From positions 6,507,501 to 6,571,500 of the forward strand of contig CM069607.1 of NCBI GenBank assembly GCA_035771175.1: DNA of 64,000 bases, written 5' to 3'. Positions 44,248 through 54,958 of the stretch are shown one piece after another. Within the stretch, counting starts at the first letter, position 1; each line of letters opens with the position of its first letter. Below the pieces are notes generated by a model, which searched no databases, was not told the origin of the DNA, and saw only the letters and a program-made list of their open reading frames with translations. The translations under genes and the position numbers were made by a program. This DNA is from Paratinospora sagittata (Eukaryota > Streptophyta > Magnoliopsida > Ranunculales > Menispermaceae).

Positions 44248-44895
44248 TGCCTTCCGGACTAGATCAGGCTACCAGCAGTTCAGGATTAGAGAAGAAGATG
44301 TCCCGAAGACTGCCTTCTGGACGAGATATGATCACTATGAATTTTTAGTCATGCAATTTGGGCTGACAAATGCACCTGCGATGTTCATGGATTTGATGCA
44401 GAGGGTGTTTTGAGTGTATCAAGATCACTTCATCATTGTCTTCATTGACGATATTTTGATATATTCCAAAACACGTGAGGAGCACGAGCAGCACCTCAGG
44501 ATTATATTGCAGACATTAAGGGAGCATAGGTTGTATGCTAAGCTCAGCAAGTGTGAGTTTTGTATTTCAGAAGTTAAATTTTGGGTCATGTGGTTAGTGC
44601 AGATGGTATCTTTGTTAATTCTGCTAAGGTTGAGGCGATTATTAATTGGCCAAGACCAATCACAGTGACGAAAATTAGGAGTTTTTTGGGTTTGGCTGGA
44701 TACTACAGAAAGTTTGTGCAAAACTTTTTGAAGTTAGCTATCCCACTTACTAAGTTAACCCAAAAGAACGTTCCTTTTGTGTGGACCGATGCCTGTGAAG
44801 AAGCTTTTGCAGAGTTGAAGAAAAAACTTACTATCGCACCTGTTTTGGTACTTCCAGAACGTGGGCAAGAGTTGGTGATTTATACCGATGCATCT
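44248..44895 (+). pseudogene. pol: Gypsy element 2 reverse transcriptase (5'-truncated)
   Basis: Begins inside the RT palm ([18 protein letters not shown]), continues with [14 protein letters not shown], a TGA after MQRVF at about 44412, the catalytic [10 protein letters not shown] (about 44437), [11 protein letters not shown], and after a frame change [13 protein letters not shown]. It then reaches the RNase H start VIYTDAS, where the small Copia element is inserted after the duplicated CATCT. The 5' LTR, gag, protease and RT fingers are absent. Sequence is close to gypsy element 1 but not identical. Confidence 0.9.
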
Positions 44896-45147
44896 TATTA
44901 GAGAGAACATATGTATAATGTCCAGAAGGTTCTAGATGATTCTAGTGTAAGTTACAGTTAGTTATAACTGTCTAGGTTGTTGAGTTTGTTACAGGAGAAG
45001 TTGTTACATTAATAGCTCATTTTCTTGTATATATATACTGTCTTGTTCTATGTTTATCAATAACAGAACTTCTTCCAACAACTCTCTGTTCTTTCTTCTC
45101 AATTCACATTGTTTCTGTGTTCTCAATCTGAGAAGCTTGGTTTCGTA
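44896..45147 (+). repeat. 5' LTR of nested Copia
   Basis: 252 bp, TATTAGAGAGAACATATG to GCTTGGTTTCGTA. A TATATATA promoter-like word lies near 45031, and the primer binding site starts at the next base. Confidence 0.93.
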
Positions 45148-45159
45148 TGGTATCAGAGC
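45148..45159 (+). other. Primer binding site of nested Copia
   Basis: TGGTATCAGAGC directly abuts the 5' LTR. It is complementary to initiator tRNA-Met. Confidence 0.93.
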
Positions 45160-45168
45160 TACACAACG

Positions 45169-46166
45169 ATGAGTTCCTCTCCTGCAAAGGCTCCGCCATT
45201 ACAGAATGCTAGAAATTCTGTATTTTCTTCCTTAATCATTCTACCAATAAACGTTATTTTCAGAATCAAACTTGATCGAAGTAATTATCTGGTTTGGAAG
45301 GATCAAATGCTTAGTTTAATATTTGCTTATGGTCTTGAGGAGTTTATTGTTGGCTCATTGGTAGAACCTGCAAGGTTTCTTGGTACTTCTTCTGTGATAA
45401 ATCCAGATCAAGTCATTTGGTCTCGGATCAATGGAGTTTTGAAGAGCTGGTTTTTTGCTTCAGTGTTTGAAAATCGCAGAAATCACATAGTGAGGAAGAA
45501 CACTGCATTTGATATGTGGCGGTCATTGGAGCAGGTATATTCTGCTTCATCTAAGGCTCGAGTGATGGAAACCAAAGGATAACTTCAGATGATTCATAAA
45601 GGAGAAAAGTCGATCAATGATTATGTTGAGCATGCAAAGAAATTATCTGATCAATTGGCAGTTGTAGGAGAGCTTGTTCTTGAAAAAGATTTAATCATGC
45701 ATATTTTCAATAGATTGTGAGCTGATTACAATCCTTACATTTGTTCTTTAAATATTCGCACGATAATTTCTCGGTGGAAGAAGTGCATAGCCAATTACTT
45801 TCCTATGAGAATCGTCTTGAGCAACAAAGTAAGTTTTTGGATCAGCAGGTGATTCAAGCAAATCTGGTTCGTGCACCTAATCAACGTTTTTCTTCATTCT
45901 CTTTTGGTCGTGGCAGAGGAAAGTCCTCTTTTGGTTCATCTTCTTCCCAATTTGGTTTTACTCCTGGTTCTACAAATCAGTCTAATCAATCTGTTTTTAC
46001 TGGTGCTCTCCAAGCTATTAATTCAAATTCTGGTTTTCAAAATCCTACTGCAAACTTTATTGGATAGTTTAATACAAATGGATGAGGCCGTGGTCGATAA
46101 AAAAATCAGAAACGTAATGTTCAATGCCAATTTTGTGGTAAAAATGGTCATGTGGCTTCTACTTGT
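45169..46166 (+). pseudogene. gag: Nested Copia gag (broken)
   Basis: Starts at ATG 45169, the first in frame after the primer site. The capsid domain (UBN2-type gag) includes KLDRSNYLVWKDQMLSLI and SKARVMETKG. A TAA at 45580-45582 interrupts, reading continues through GEKSINDYVEHAKKLSDQL to a TGA near 45718, then shifts frame to LLSYENRLEQQSKFLDQQVI and a Phe/Ser/Gly-rich tail. The CCHC zinc knuckle CQFCGKNGHVASTC is at 46125-46166. Length and order are normal for a small Copia gag; the stops make it non-functional. Confidence 0.9.
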
Positions 46167-46299
46167 TTCACTCTTCAAAATTTGTTGAATACTTCTTCAT
46201 CTTAACCACCTCAGGCCAATTCTTTTTCTTCTAATACTAGCAACTCACCTGCTGCCTTTCTTGCATCTGGTTCATCATCTGTTCAAGATGCACTGTCCA

Positions 46300-46583
46300 C
46301 CTCTTGGATCTTGGATAGTGGAGCTAACAATCACATTACTAATAACATTGCAAATCTTGGCAATCCGATGGTCTATCCTCTTATGGACAATGTGGTTGTA
46401 GGTAATGGAAGCAAACTTCTTATATCTCATGTTGGTTCTTCTAGTATTGTTACTTCAGATAGAGTTTTTAATCTAAATAATGTGTTGCATGCTCCACATT
46501 TGCAAGCTAATTTGATATCAGTTCAAAGATTTTGTTGTGATAACGATGTATATGTCGAATTTCATTCAAATGTTTCTTTGTGA
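46300..46583 (+). pseudogene. pol: Nested Copia protease
   Basis: Aspartic protease with the catalytic loop ILDSGANNHIT and the Copia pattern VGNGSKLLISHVGSS, then VLHAPHLQANLISVQRFC. It shares the frame of the zinc knuckle and ends at a TGA at 46581-46583, where the frame changes to integrase. Confidence 0.88.
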
Positions 46584-47623
46584 AGGACAAAGTTTCGGGG
46601 AAAGTTCTTCATCATGGAATGGTTGATAAAGGTGTGTTCAAGTTTATTTCTCGTTCAGCTGGTTCTATCACTGATGTTGCATCCAACACTGCTCTTTTTA
46701 CTACTAGTTCAATATGGCATGATCATCTTGCACATGTTTCTCAGCCTATTGTCGATCGTACTGTGGCTTCTTATCATTTACCTATCTTGGATAGAAAAGT
46801 TGATGCTGCTACTATTTGCCAAGCTTGTGCTTTAGCTAAGTCTCATAGATTGTCGTTTGGTTCTACGCATGTAGCTGTTGCCAAGCCTTTTGAATTGTTG
46901 TATTTTGACATTTGGAGACCTTCTCCACAACTTGCTGTGAATGGTGAGCGTTACTTTCTCCTTATAGTTGATGATTGTACAAGATTCCAATGGATATATT
47001 TTCTAAAAACTAGGGATGAGATTGTTCCTATCTTTCTTAAGTTCAAGTCTATGATTGAAAATCAATACAATCTTCAACTTAAATCAATACAAAGTGATGG
47101 TGTTTGTGAATTCAAACCTCTTGCTATTTTTTTAGAACAAAGTGGAATTACTTATAGATCGACTTGTCCTTATACATCTCAGCAAAATGGTATGGTGGAG
47201 TCTAGACATAGACGGATTGTTGATACTGGTTTGACTCTAATGTTTAGAGCTAATGTTCCCTTGGTCTATTGGCCCTATGCTTTTCGCACAACTGTGTTTA
47301 CTTTAAATCGAATACCAACTAAAGTGTTGTCTCATGAATCCCCTTATGAAATGTTGTACTCAAAGTCTCCAGATTATGCTTTTCTTCGAGTGTTTGGTTG
47401 TTTATGCTTCCCTTGTCTTAGACCATACACGAAAAACAAACTCCAAGCTACATCAGCTACTTGTTGCTTTCTTGGTTATACTCCAAATCAAAGAGGATAT
47501 GTTTGTCTTGACTTAGCCACTAGAACATGTTATGTAAACCGACATGTTGTATTTGTTGAAACTCAATTCCCTTTTATTCAACTTAATCATACTCCCTTGG
47601 ATTCTCCTCAATCTTTTGTTTAA
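46580..47623 (+). pseudogene. pol: Nested Copia integrase
   Basis: A 347-codon open stretch, the longest in the window. The GAG-pre-integrase and zinc module appears as WHDHLAHVS...CQACALAKSHRLSF. The catalytic core has FDIWRPSP, LLIVDDCTRFQW and IQSDGVCEF, where the family has SDNGGEF, so the residue after Asp and the first Gly are changed. The Glu region is TSQQNGMVESRHRRIVDTGL. The C-terminal part has FGCLCFPCLRPY and CCFLGYTPNQRGYVCLDL. It ends at a TAA at 47621. The catalytic D, D and E are all visible. Confidence 0.92.
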
Positions 47624-47728
47624 ACAACAGTTCATATTCCCTCTTGGTTACAACCTGATTCTTTATCACACTCACCACAATCTGTCAATTCTAATTCATA
47701 GCAACTTCATCTAGTCGACTCTCATGTA

Positions 47729-48670
47729 GTGCAGTTGACTCCTTTGCATTCAGCCGACTGTTTTGCAGAACAGTCAACTGGTTCTACATCCTCTGCTTCT
47801 GCTGCATCATCATCTTTCTCTTTGGAGCCTCTTCCTTCTTCGTCTATAAATTGTCATCCTATGTTAACTCGTTCCAAAACTGGTCGTTCTCATCCTAAAG
47901 TGTTTCTTGCCCCCGCTTTCCCTACTGAACCCACTACCTATAAGCAAGCTTCCAAGCAAATTGAGTGGCAACATGCTATGGACGAAGAATATGCTGCTCT
48001 TGTTAACAATCATACATGGGACTTGGTTGAAGTACCATCTGATGCAAATGTAGTTGGTTGTAAATGGGTGTATCGTCTCAAGACTAAACCAAATGGTTTT
48101 ATTGAAAAATACAAGGCTAGGCTTGTTGCTCAAGGTTATGCTCAAACGGCTGGACTTGACTATTCTGAAACCTTTAGTCCGGTCATTAAAGCTACTTCAG
48201 TCCGCCTAGTTCTTACTCTTGCTCTCCATTTTGGGTGGTCTCTTCGTCAAGTTGATGTTAATAATGCGTTCTTGAATGGTGATCTTGTTGAGGATGTCTA
48301 TATGCGTCAGCCTATTGGATTTGAAAATCCTAACTTTCCTTCTCATGTTTGCAAGCTACGAAAGGCCCTTCATGGTCTCAAGCAAGCACCTCGTGCTTGG
48401 TATTATAAACTCCATTCTTGTCTTACTAATTGGGGCTTTATCAATGCCAAATCTGACACAAGTCTGTTTTTTCGGCGGTAAGGTGCTGATATTATTCTCT
48501 TACTCATATATGTGGATGACATCATTATTACTGGTAGCAACTCTTCTTCTCTTCAATGCTTTATTCAACAGCTTAATGATGTATTTGCTCTAAAAGACCT
48601 TGGTCCCTTTCACTACATTCTTGGTGTTGAAATTGCTTCTTCTTCTCATGGGCTGCATTTTTATCTCAAT
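47729..48670 (+). pseudogene. pol: Nested Copia reverse transcriptase
   Basis: Copia-type reverse transcriptase: [64 protein letters not shown] and [20 protein letters not shown] at 48479-48481 interrupts. The same frame continues directly with the catalytic LLIYVDDIIITGS (YVDD at 48509-48520) and LKDLGPFHYILGVEI. A further lesion lies near 48660-48680. The catalytic aspartates are intact despite the stop. Confidence 0.92.
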
Positions 48671-48699
48671 CTAAGTACATAAGATCTTTGTTAGACAAG

Positions 48700-49476
48700 T
48701 ATGGAATGTTGGATTCTAAACCCTATTTGACACCAATGGCATCTGGGGTTGTTTTATCTAAAGGTGATGGTGTAAGTTTGACTGATGCCACAACTTATAG
48801 GAGCTTGGTAGGTGCTTTGCAATATTGTGTGTTGACAAGACCTGAGCTAGCATTTTCTATCAGCTAATTATGTCAGTTTATGAGTGTTCCAATTGATGTT
48901 CATTGGCAAGCGGTTAAGAGGGTTCTTCAATACTTAAGAGGGACTTTGAATCATGGTCTGTTTTTGTCTAAACCAGCTCAACTTGATCTTCTTGCCTATA
49001 TTGATGCTGATTGGGCAAGTTGTCCAGATGACAGGAAAAATGTTGGAGGTTATTGTATCTTCTTTGGTGGTAATCTTGTTTTTTGGTCTTCAGCTAAACA
49101 AAGGGTGGTTTTTAGGTCTTCTACTGAATCTGAATATAAAGCCTTAGCTACTGGTACTGCTGAGTTGATGTGGATCAAGTCGTTGCTCATGGAACTTGAG
49201 GTTGAATTTCATCCTCGACCTCTTACGTTGTGTGACAATCAGAGTGCACAGCATATTGCCCGCAATCCTGTGCAACATTCTCGAACAAAACACATTGAAA
49301 TCGATTGCCATTTTGTTCGTGATCAAGTGCTACAACATCAACTTGATATTCAGTATTGCCCATTAAGGGATCAACTCGCAGATATGCTTACAAAGCCATT
49401 ACCTACTGCTCGTTTTCTATCCTTGCGTACCAAACTCTTGGTTCTTCCGAAACTTGAGTTTGAGGGGGCGTATTAG
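48700..49476 (+). pseudogene. pol: Nested Copia RT end and RNase H
   Basis: The RT tail SLVGALQYCVLTRPELAF is followed by the long open stretch 48880-49476. This gives HWQAVKRVLQYLRGTLNHGL, the RNase H Asp in YIDADWASCPDDRKNVGGY, STESEYKALATGTAELMWI and TKHIEIDCHFVRDQV, and the end QLADMLTKPLPTARF. The stop at 49474-49476 lies in the first bases of the 3' LTR. The domain is complete apart from an upstream TAA near 48866. Confidence 0.9.
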
Positions 49477-49724
49477 AGAGAACATATGTATAATGTCCAG
49501 AAGGTTCTAGATGATTCTAGTGTAAGTTACCGTTAGTTATAACTATCTAGGTTGTTGAGAGTTTGTTACAAGAGAAGTTGTTACATTAATAGCTCATTTT
49601 CTAGTATATATATATTGTCTTGTTCTATGTTTATCAATAACAGAACTTCTTCCAACAACTCTCTGTTCTTTCTTCTCAATTCACATTGTTTCTCTGTTCT
49701 CAATCTAAGAAGCTTGGTTTCTTA
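49471..49724 (+). repeat. 3' LTR of nested Copia
   Basis: 254 bp, TATTAGAGAGAACATATG to GCTTGGTTTCTTA, followed by the second CATCT target copy. Confidence 0.93.
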
Positions 49725-51034
49725 CATCTCAGTCAGGATTAGGTTGTGTTCTGATGCAGGACGACAGAGTTGTTGCGTATGCATCCAGATAGTTGAAAGT
49801 GCATGAGAAGAATTACACAGTTCATGATTTGGAATTGGCAGCAGTAGTTTTTGCTCTGAAGCTTTGGAGACATTATTTATATGGCGAGAGGTTCACATTG
49901 TATTATGATCATAAGAGTTTGAAGTACTTGTTTGATCAGAAGGAATTGAATATGAGACAGTGTAGATGACTTGAATTTCTCAAGGATTATGACTTTGCAT
50001 TGGAGTATCATCCTGGGAAAGCCAATGTTGTTGTCGATGCATTGAGCAGGAAATGGGCTGAAACAAGCGTTATAGCTTATCAGATGGCCCATGAGTGGCG
50101 ATTATTGGAGAGGATCTCGATGATAAGTATACGTCTGTTGAACCATCTTTGGATGTTTGTGCTCAGGTACGGGCACAGTTGTCCGACACTCATATTCAGA
50201 GGATCAGATATCTGTAGCAGCATAGTCCAAATTTTGGGATGTTTGATGCTTGGGCTAACAGTGTTGATTGTGTTGATTGGTCGAGAGATATAGATAGAAT
50301 TCTGAGATTTCAGGGGAAGCTATGGATTCCATATGATCCAGAGTTGAGAGATGAGTTACTCCGTTAGGCACCTAGATTACAGTACACTATTTACCCCAGA
50401 GCGACCAAGATGTACCATGATATGAAACGTACAATCTAGTGGCATGGGATGAAGAAGAACATAGCTGAGTATGTTCGACAGTGTGGAGTGTGTCAACAGG
50501 TGAAAGCTAAACACCAAAGGCCTGGAGGACAAATGTAATCATTACCTATTCCGGAATGGAAATGGGAACATATCACGATGGATTTTATTATAGGACTTCC
50601 TAGGTCTCAGGGTAGATATGATACCATCTAGGTTATTGTTGATAGGCTCACGAAATTTGCGCATTCCTTGCAGACGAACACCAAAGATTCCATGGATCGA
50701 TTGAGCAGATTATACCTTCGAGAGATTGTGAGACTTCATGGAATTCCTATTTCGATGGTATCGGATAGAGATCCGCATTTTACTTCGAGTTTCTGGCGTA
50801 TGATGCAGAAATAAATGGGAACTCAGCTTTGTCTTAGTACGACATTTCACCCTCAGACCGACGGACAGTCTGAGAGGGTTATTCAGATGCTGGAAGATAT
50901 GCTTAGGTCATGTATTTTGGAGTTTGGTGGGAGTCGGAATGAATATCTTCATCTGTGTGAATTTGCTTATAATAATAGATTTCAGGCTAGCATTGGTATG
51001 ACACCTTTTGACGCTCTCTATAGGCAACCTTGTA
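49725..51034 (+). pseudogene. pol: Gypsy element 2 RNase H and integrase, middle part
   Basis: Resumes the RNase H exactly at the target duplication: [19 protein letters not shown], then [20 protein letters not shown] and [10 protein letters not shown]. The integrase zinc region contains CGVCQQVKAKHQRPGG. The core contains [32 protein letters not shown] and HPQTDGQSERVIQMLED, so all three catalytic acids are visible. Stops occur near 49790, 49966, 50286, 50365, 50438, 50536, 50628 and 50811. The frame reaches DALYRQPC and is then cut by LTR B, with target duplication TTGTA (51030-51034). Confidence 0.9.
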
Positions 51035-53940
51035 TGTGACGCCCCGAAAATTATTTCATCTAGCCCATAACCCAATTGCACTTTGCCCAAACTCTAAGCG
51101 TTGCCTTGATATGTTTGGTGTTTGTTTGATGGTTGTTTAATGTTTGTATAGTTGGTGCTTGATAATGTATATAAATATGTGTATCATAAATTGTATATGA
51201 GTCATGTTAAATTAAATAATAATGCATATGTTATTATTTATGCATGGACCCATTATACCATGAATTGATATGAGTTAGGATTGATTGAATAAAAGGATAA
51301 ATGAGAATGAAAATTTGATGTATTAAATGGATTGGACATCTAAAATACATGGAAGCATGAAATTAGTTAAAGTAAATGTGGAATATGGGTAGTATGAGAC
51401 CAACACATGTGAAGGTTGGTGCATGAAAGTGGACAAAGTGTCTCATGCCCTCAAGGAAGTGCTAGAATGAGTGGAGGGAATCAAGGAGAGAATCAAGGAG
51501 AGAATCAAGGAGGGAATCAAGGAAGTGCTAGAAAGACGTGAGTGGAGAGAAAGGAAAAAAGAAGAGAAAGAAAATAAGAGAAAAGAAAGAAGAAGAGAAA
51601 GAAGGAGGGAGTTGCAGGAGGAAGATCTCTGCGACATTTTCATCAAAGAGCTGGATCTTTGGGATTATTGGTCAGATTGAGCTCAAACTTTGTCAGCAAT
51701 TTCGTAGCTTATGGTTATTCATTCTGGTCGGTGGAGATCTTGATCAGAGGTTTCGTCTAAGAGATCTAACCTCTCAAACAAAGCAGGTCGGAAAGTCTAG
51801 ATTTCTCGCGCCGTTTCGCTCAAACTTCTATATCTCATTAATCTACCGTTGGATGGATATACAATTTGGGTATGCAGTGTAAAACTGATATTTCTGCATT
51901 CTGAACGGTGGAGATCTTGATTAGAGGTTTCCTTTGAGAGATCTAACCTCTCAAACAAATCTGGTCGGAAAGTCTGGATTTCTCGTGCCATTTCGCTCAA
52001 ACTTGTAGATCTCCTCAATCTACCGTTGGATGGATATCAAATTTTGGGTATGTAGTTTATAACTTATATTTCTGTATTATGAACGGTGGAGATGTTTATT
52101 CATTTAGTATTTTGTGTGATATAGTCATTTGAGTTTGAGTATTTGCAGCAGGAAAGGAGAAATTGTCTGATTAGAGACTTGTTCATCAAAGATACTTATC
52201 TTTTTGGTCCACCGTTGGATTGGGCTGATATTTGGACAAAAGGTTTGCTTCTTCACATAATTCAATCTGTACGGTTGATTTTGTGATTACATATTTCTGT
52301 TGGTATATTGATACATCTGAACATAATAGTAAATGAAGAATTGGTAGGGTTGCTTGTATTAGACCTAAATTTAGAATATGAACTTAGACCTTTCCAAATA
52401 GCTTGCATGTCAACTATATTGACCTAGTTGCCATTGTTGATGAACCCATGATGCAAAATCAGTGATATACATGGCTGAACATGATGACCTAGTGTAAATC
52501 GGCAATATGGCCTAAGTATGAAAATTTTCATATTTTAGGGCTTTTGATGCTTTTGGCCTAGAATCATTGAATTGATGCAACTTATGTTTAATTAAGCATG
52601 ATTAGGGTTGATTATGCTACTGATTTGGTGGTTATGACCATATCATTGGTTAGGCCTACTTGTGATCAAGTGACCCAATTTGGGCATGTTTATGCCTAAA
52701 GGAATTGAAAATCAGTATTTTTGATTAATAGAATGGTTTATGTATGAGAACTATGCATTAGAGGCCTAAGTCATGTGATTTGAGTTGAATGATGGGATTA
52801 GATGGGATTTAGGCCTATTGTTTATATGTGGGCTGATTTAGGGTTGATGTGTAATGTCTATGTGATTGAGCATAGAAATTGATGTATGGTAGGATATTGA
52901 TGTATGTTTCAAGATCTTGATTGGGTTGATTCGGTTTGGTGGTCGTGTGTGGTTAAATACTCTCGCGAGGCTTGGTTGTGAGTAGACTTCATTTATGATT
53001 ATATCTTTTATGTCATCATATCACTTATATATTGTATGTTGAAAGCATGAATGTGTTCTAATGTTTTGAATGATGCATTGATTTGAGAAAACCTTATGAC
53101 TTTGGTTGGGCCCATCTATCTGGCTAATAGGGGGACTTAACCTTGTCATAGGAGGGTTTTAGGAAAGGAAGAGATTGGGGTCAACGGTACGGTGAAATAG
53201 ACGTGCACTAGTAACCCAATGCATGTGGAATGTGGATCCAAATTGATAAGCTTTTACTTGCATCGAACTTATTATAAATGCTTGATATCTATATGTTATG
53301 AGCTTTTAATCATGCTACACATTGACATGCATACATGATATTTATTGATGAGTATTGATAGCATATTTGAATTCTATTCACTGGGCATCGTTGGCTCACC
53401 CTCATTTTCCTCTTTTAGGTCCTTCTGTCCCGAATAAGGGCAAAGGAGTAGTTATATCTTGAGGGCCTTGCCTGCGAGAGAATCCAAAGCCTCGATGTGA
53501 GTTGAGAGGCATTTTGATTGAATTGTGTTTTAAATTATGAAGTATTATATTTTGGATTATGTAATTATAATACTTACCACATTGTAGTATGGGTGAGTTG
53601 GGATTTGTTAGATAGACCATGTGGGCATATGACGGTTTTTATTTGTACCCACAATTTTGGACTTTTGTGTGTATGTCAATTTTAATGGACTGTAGGGATT
53701 ATGATTTTATTTATGGTTCAATTTTTATGGATTATCTTTTGTCTTGGATGATTAATACGGTGGGTAGTTTTGTTTAGTAGCTTTTGATATTATGTCGTTG
53801 TTTGAGATAAGGCTCGTAGGGTCTCAACCACCTCACGAGAGTTGAGGAGTGGTCGGAGATGCCTACGCCGGGCGTCCGGCCCCGGCATTCCGCATGCCAC
53901 TCCCTGCGGGGTTGGTGGTCCGGGGCGCGGGGTCGCCACA
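51035..53940 (+). mobile_element. LTR B (family TGTGACGCCCCG)
   Basis: A 2906-bp LTR starting TGTGACGCCCCGAAAATT and ending GGGGTCGCCACA, nearly identical to solo LTR A over its right two-thirds. It carries a tandem duplication of about 180 bp (about 51735-52050, around TCTCAAACAAA and CTACCGTTGGATGGATAT) that A lacks, and it lacks A's 56-bp duplication. The 5 bp after it (GTTAT) do not match the left flank TTGTA; a TTGTA copy is found only after the adjoining foldback, at 54305-54309. There is no primer site after it. A Lys/Glu/Arg-rich frame at 51471-51882 is a by-product of purine repeats. Confidence 0.9.
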
Positions 53941-53959
53941 GTTATACATGAGGCTTTTT

Positions 53960-54304
53960 TGTCACTCCCTGGGTTGCACAGCGTGCCCCCTACCCAGGTG
54001 TGGGCGCACCCCCTCGGGGCGAACGCCTAGCCATAGTACCACATAATATTGTCATATCGCCATGTAGCAACCCAACCGCAGCTGGTCTACATCGAAACGA
54101 TTATTTGTCTGCCACTATTCATGAATAGTGCAGGGCCTCCCTAGGAATCGAACTCAAGACCTCCCTTAAGGAGTTAGATTTCGCGTTCCCAGTAGCCACA
54201 GTGGCGATATGACAATATTATGTGGTACTATGGCTAGGCGTTCGCCCCGAGGGGGTGCGCCCACACCTGGGTAGGGGGCACGCTGTGCAACCCAGGGTGT
54301 GACA
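53960..54304. mobile_element. 345-bp foldback element with 103-bp arms
   Basis: Arms 53960-54062 and 54202-54304 are reverse complements over 103 bp with one mismatch (53966 against 54298). They start TGTCAC and end GTGACA, are GC-rich (for example GCGTGCCCCCTACCCAGG) and enclose a 139-bp core. The core read on the minus strand has GAGTTCGATTCC, a good pol III B box, with a weaker A-box-like TGGCTACTGGG upstream. A run of A follows the arm in minus sense (TTTTTT at 53955-53960). It may be a MITE, or a head-to-head inverted SINE dimer whose plus copy is 5'-truncated. The right arm ends exactly at the TTGTA copy. Confidence 0.85.
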
Positions 54305-54903
54305 TTGTAGATCTCCTACTTGTTAGTTTGAAGTGGGAGAGACAGTTGGTGGGGCCAGAAGCAATGGTAGCACAGACGGAGAAAATTAAGCAGATTAGGA
54401 CAAGGTTGAAGGCAGCTCAGGATCGGCAAAAGAGCTACTTCGACAGACGTCACAGGCTATTAGAGTTTGTTGTGGGAGATCAGGTATTATTGAAGGTCTC
54501 TCCACAGAAAAAGCAAATGAGATTTGGTGTGAAAGGAAAAACTTTCTTGTCGTTTTATTGGGCCATTTAAAGTCCTTGAGAGGATAAGTCCTTTGGCATA
54601 CAAGATTGCTCTACCATCTCAACTTGTTGGAGTCCAAGATGTATTTCATGTGTCTATGTTGAGGATGTATAATGCAGACCTCGACCATGTACCTACAGTT
54701 GATATTTCTCAAATTCAAGTTGGGGAGGATGTAACTTATGTGGAACAACCTATTCAGATTATGGCTTGCAAAATTAAAAAGCTCAGGAATAAAGAAATTC
54801 CTTTGGTTGGAGTCAAATGGCAGTTCCACAATAATGAAGAGCAAACCTGAGAGCGGGAAGATCAAATGTTGGAGATGTTTCCGGATTTGTTCACCGCTTG
54901 AGG
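54305..54903 (+). pseudogene. pol: Gypsy element 2 integrase C-terminus and chromodomain-like tail
   Basis: Resumes gypsy element 2 after TTGTA: RQLVGPEAMVAQTEKIKQIR, QDRQKSYFDRRHRLLEF and VLLKVSPQKKQMRFGVKGK. A frame change near 54540 precedes the GPF motif, LAYKIALPSQLVGVQDVFHV and SMLRMYNADLDHVP. The tail contains KIKKLRNKEIPLVGVKW and NNEEQT, with a TGA in place of the Trp codon at 54848-54850, and ends FPDLFTA with a stop near 54901. It matches the tail of gypsy element 1 domain for domain. Confidence 0.88.
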
Positions 54904-54941
54904 TAAGATTTAATTTTATATTAAATTTCGAGGACGAAATT

Positions 54942-54958
54942 TCCTAAGTTGGGGAGAT
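54942..54958 (+). other. Polypurine tract of gypsy element 2
   Basis: CCTAAGTTGGGGAGAT directly precedes the LTR start, as in gypsy element 1. Confidence 0.85.

Larger units (their letters stand above)
44896..49724 (+). mobile_element. Nested Copia element with TA...TA LTR ends
   Basis: A 4829-bp Ty1/Copia element inserted in the RNase H codons of gypsy element 2, with target duplication CATCT (44891-44895 and 49725-49729). LTRs are 44896-45147 (252 bp) and 49471-49724 (254 bp), and a primer site TGGTATCAGAGC follows at once (45148). A purine tract TTGAGGGGGCG precedes the right LTR. Both LTRs start TATTAGAG and end GTTTC(G/T)TA rather than TG...CA. By eye they differ at eight sites plus one 2-bp gap, about 3 percent, so the insertion is fairly young. 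The coding region nevertheless has several stops and frame changes. The coding order gag, protease, integrase, RT, RNase H is Copia-type. Confidence 0.95.

Noticed and set aside
51471..51882. Lys/Glu/Arg-rich proteins of 69 and 114 residues
   Set aside because: Produced by AAGGAGAGAATC-type repeats inside LTR B; no conservation of frame with LTR A.
39590..53940. LTR A and LTR B as the two LTRs of a single 14-kb element
   Set aside because: Each has separate flanking evidence (CCTCA on both sides of A; TTGTA at B), no primer binding site follows A, and the sequence between them belongs to other, nested elements.
54063..54201. A tRNA gene in the foldback core
   Set aside because: Only a B box is good; the A box is weak and I cannot draw acceptor and anticodon stems.
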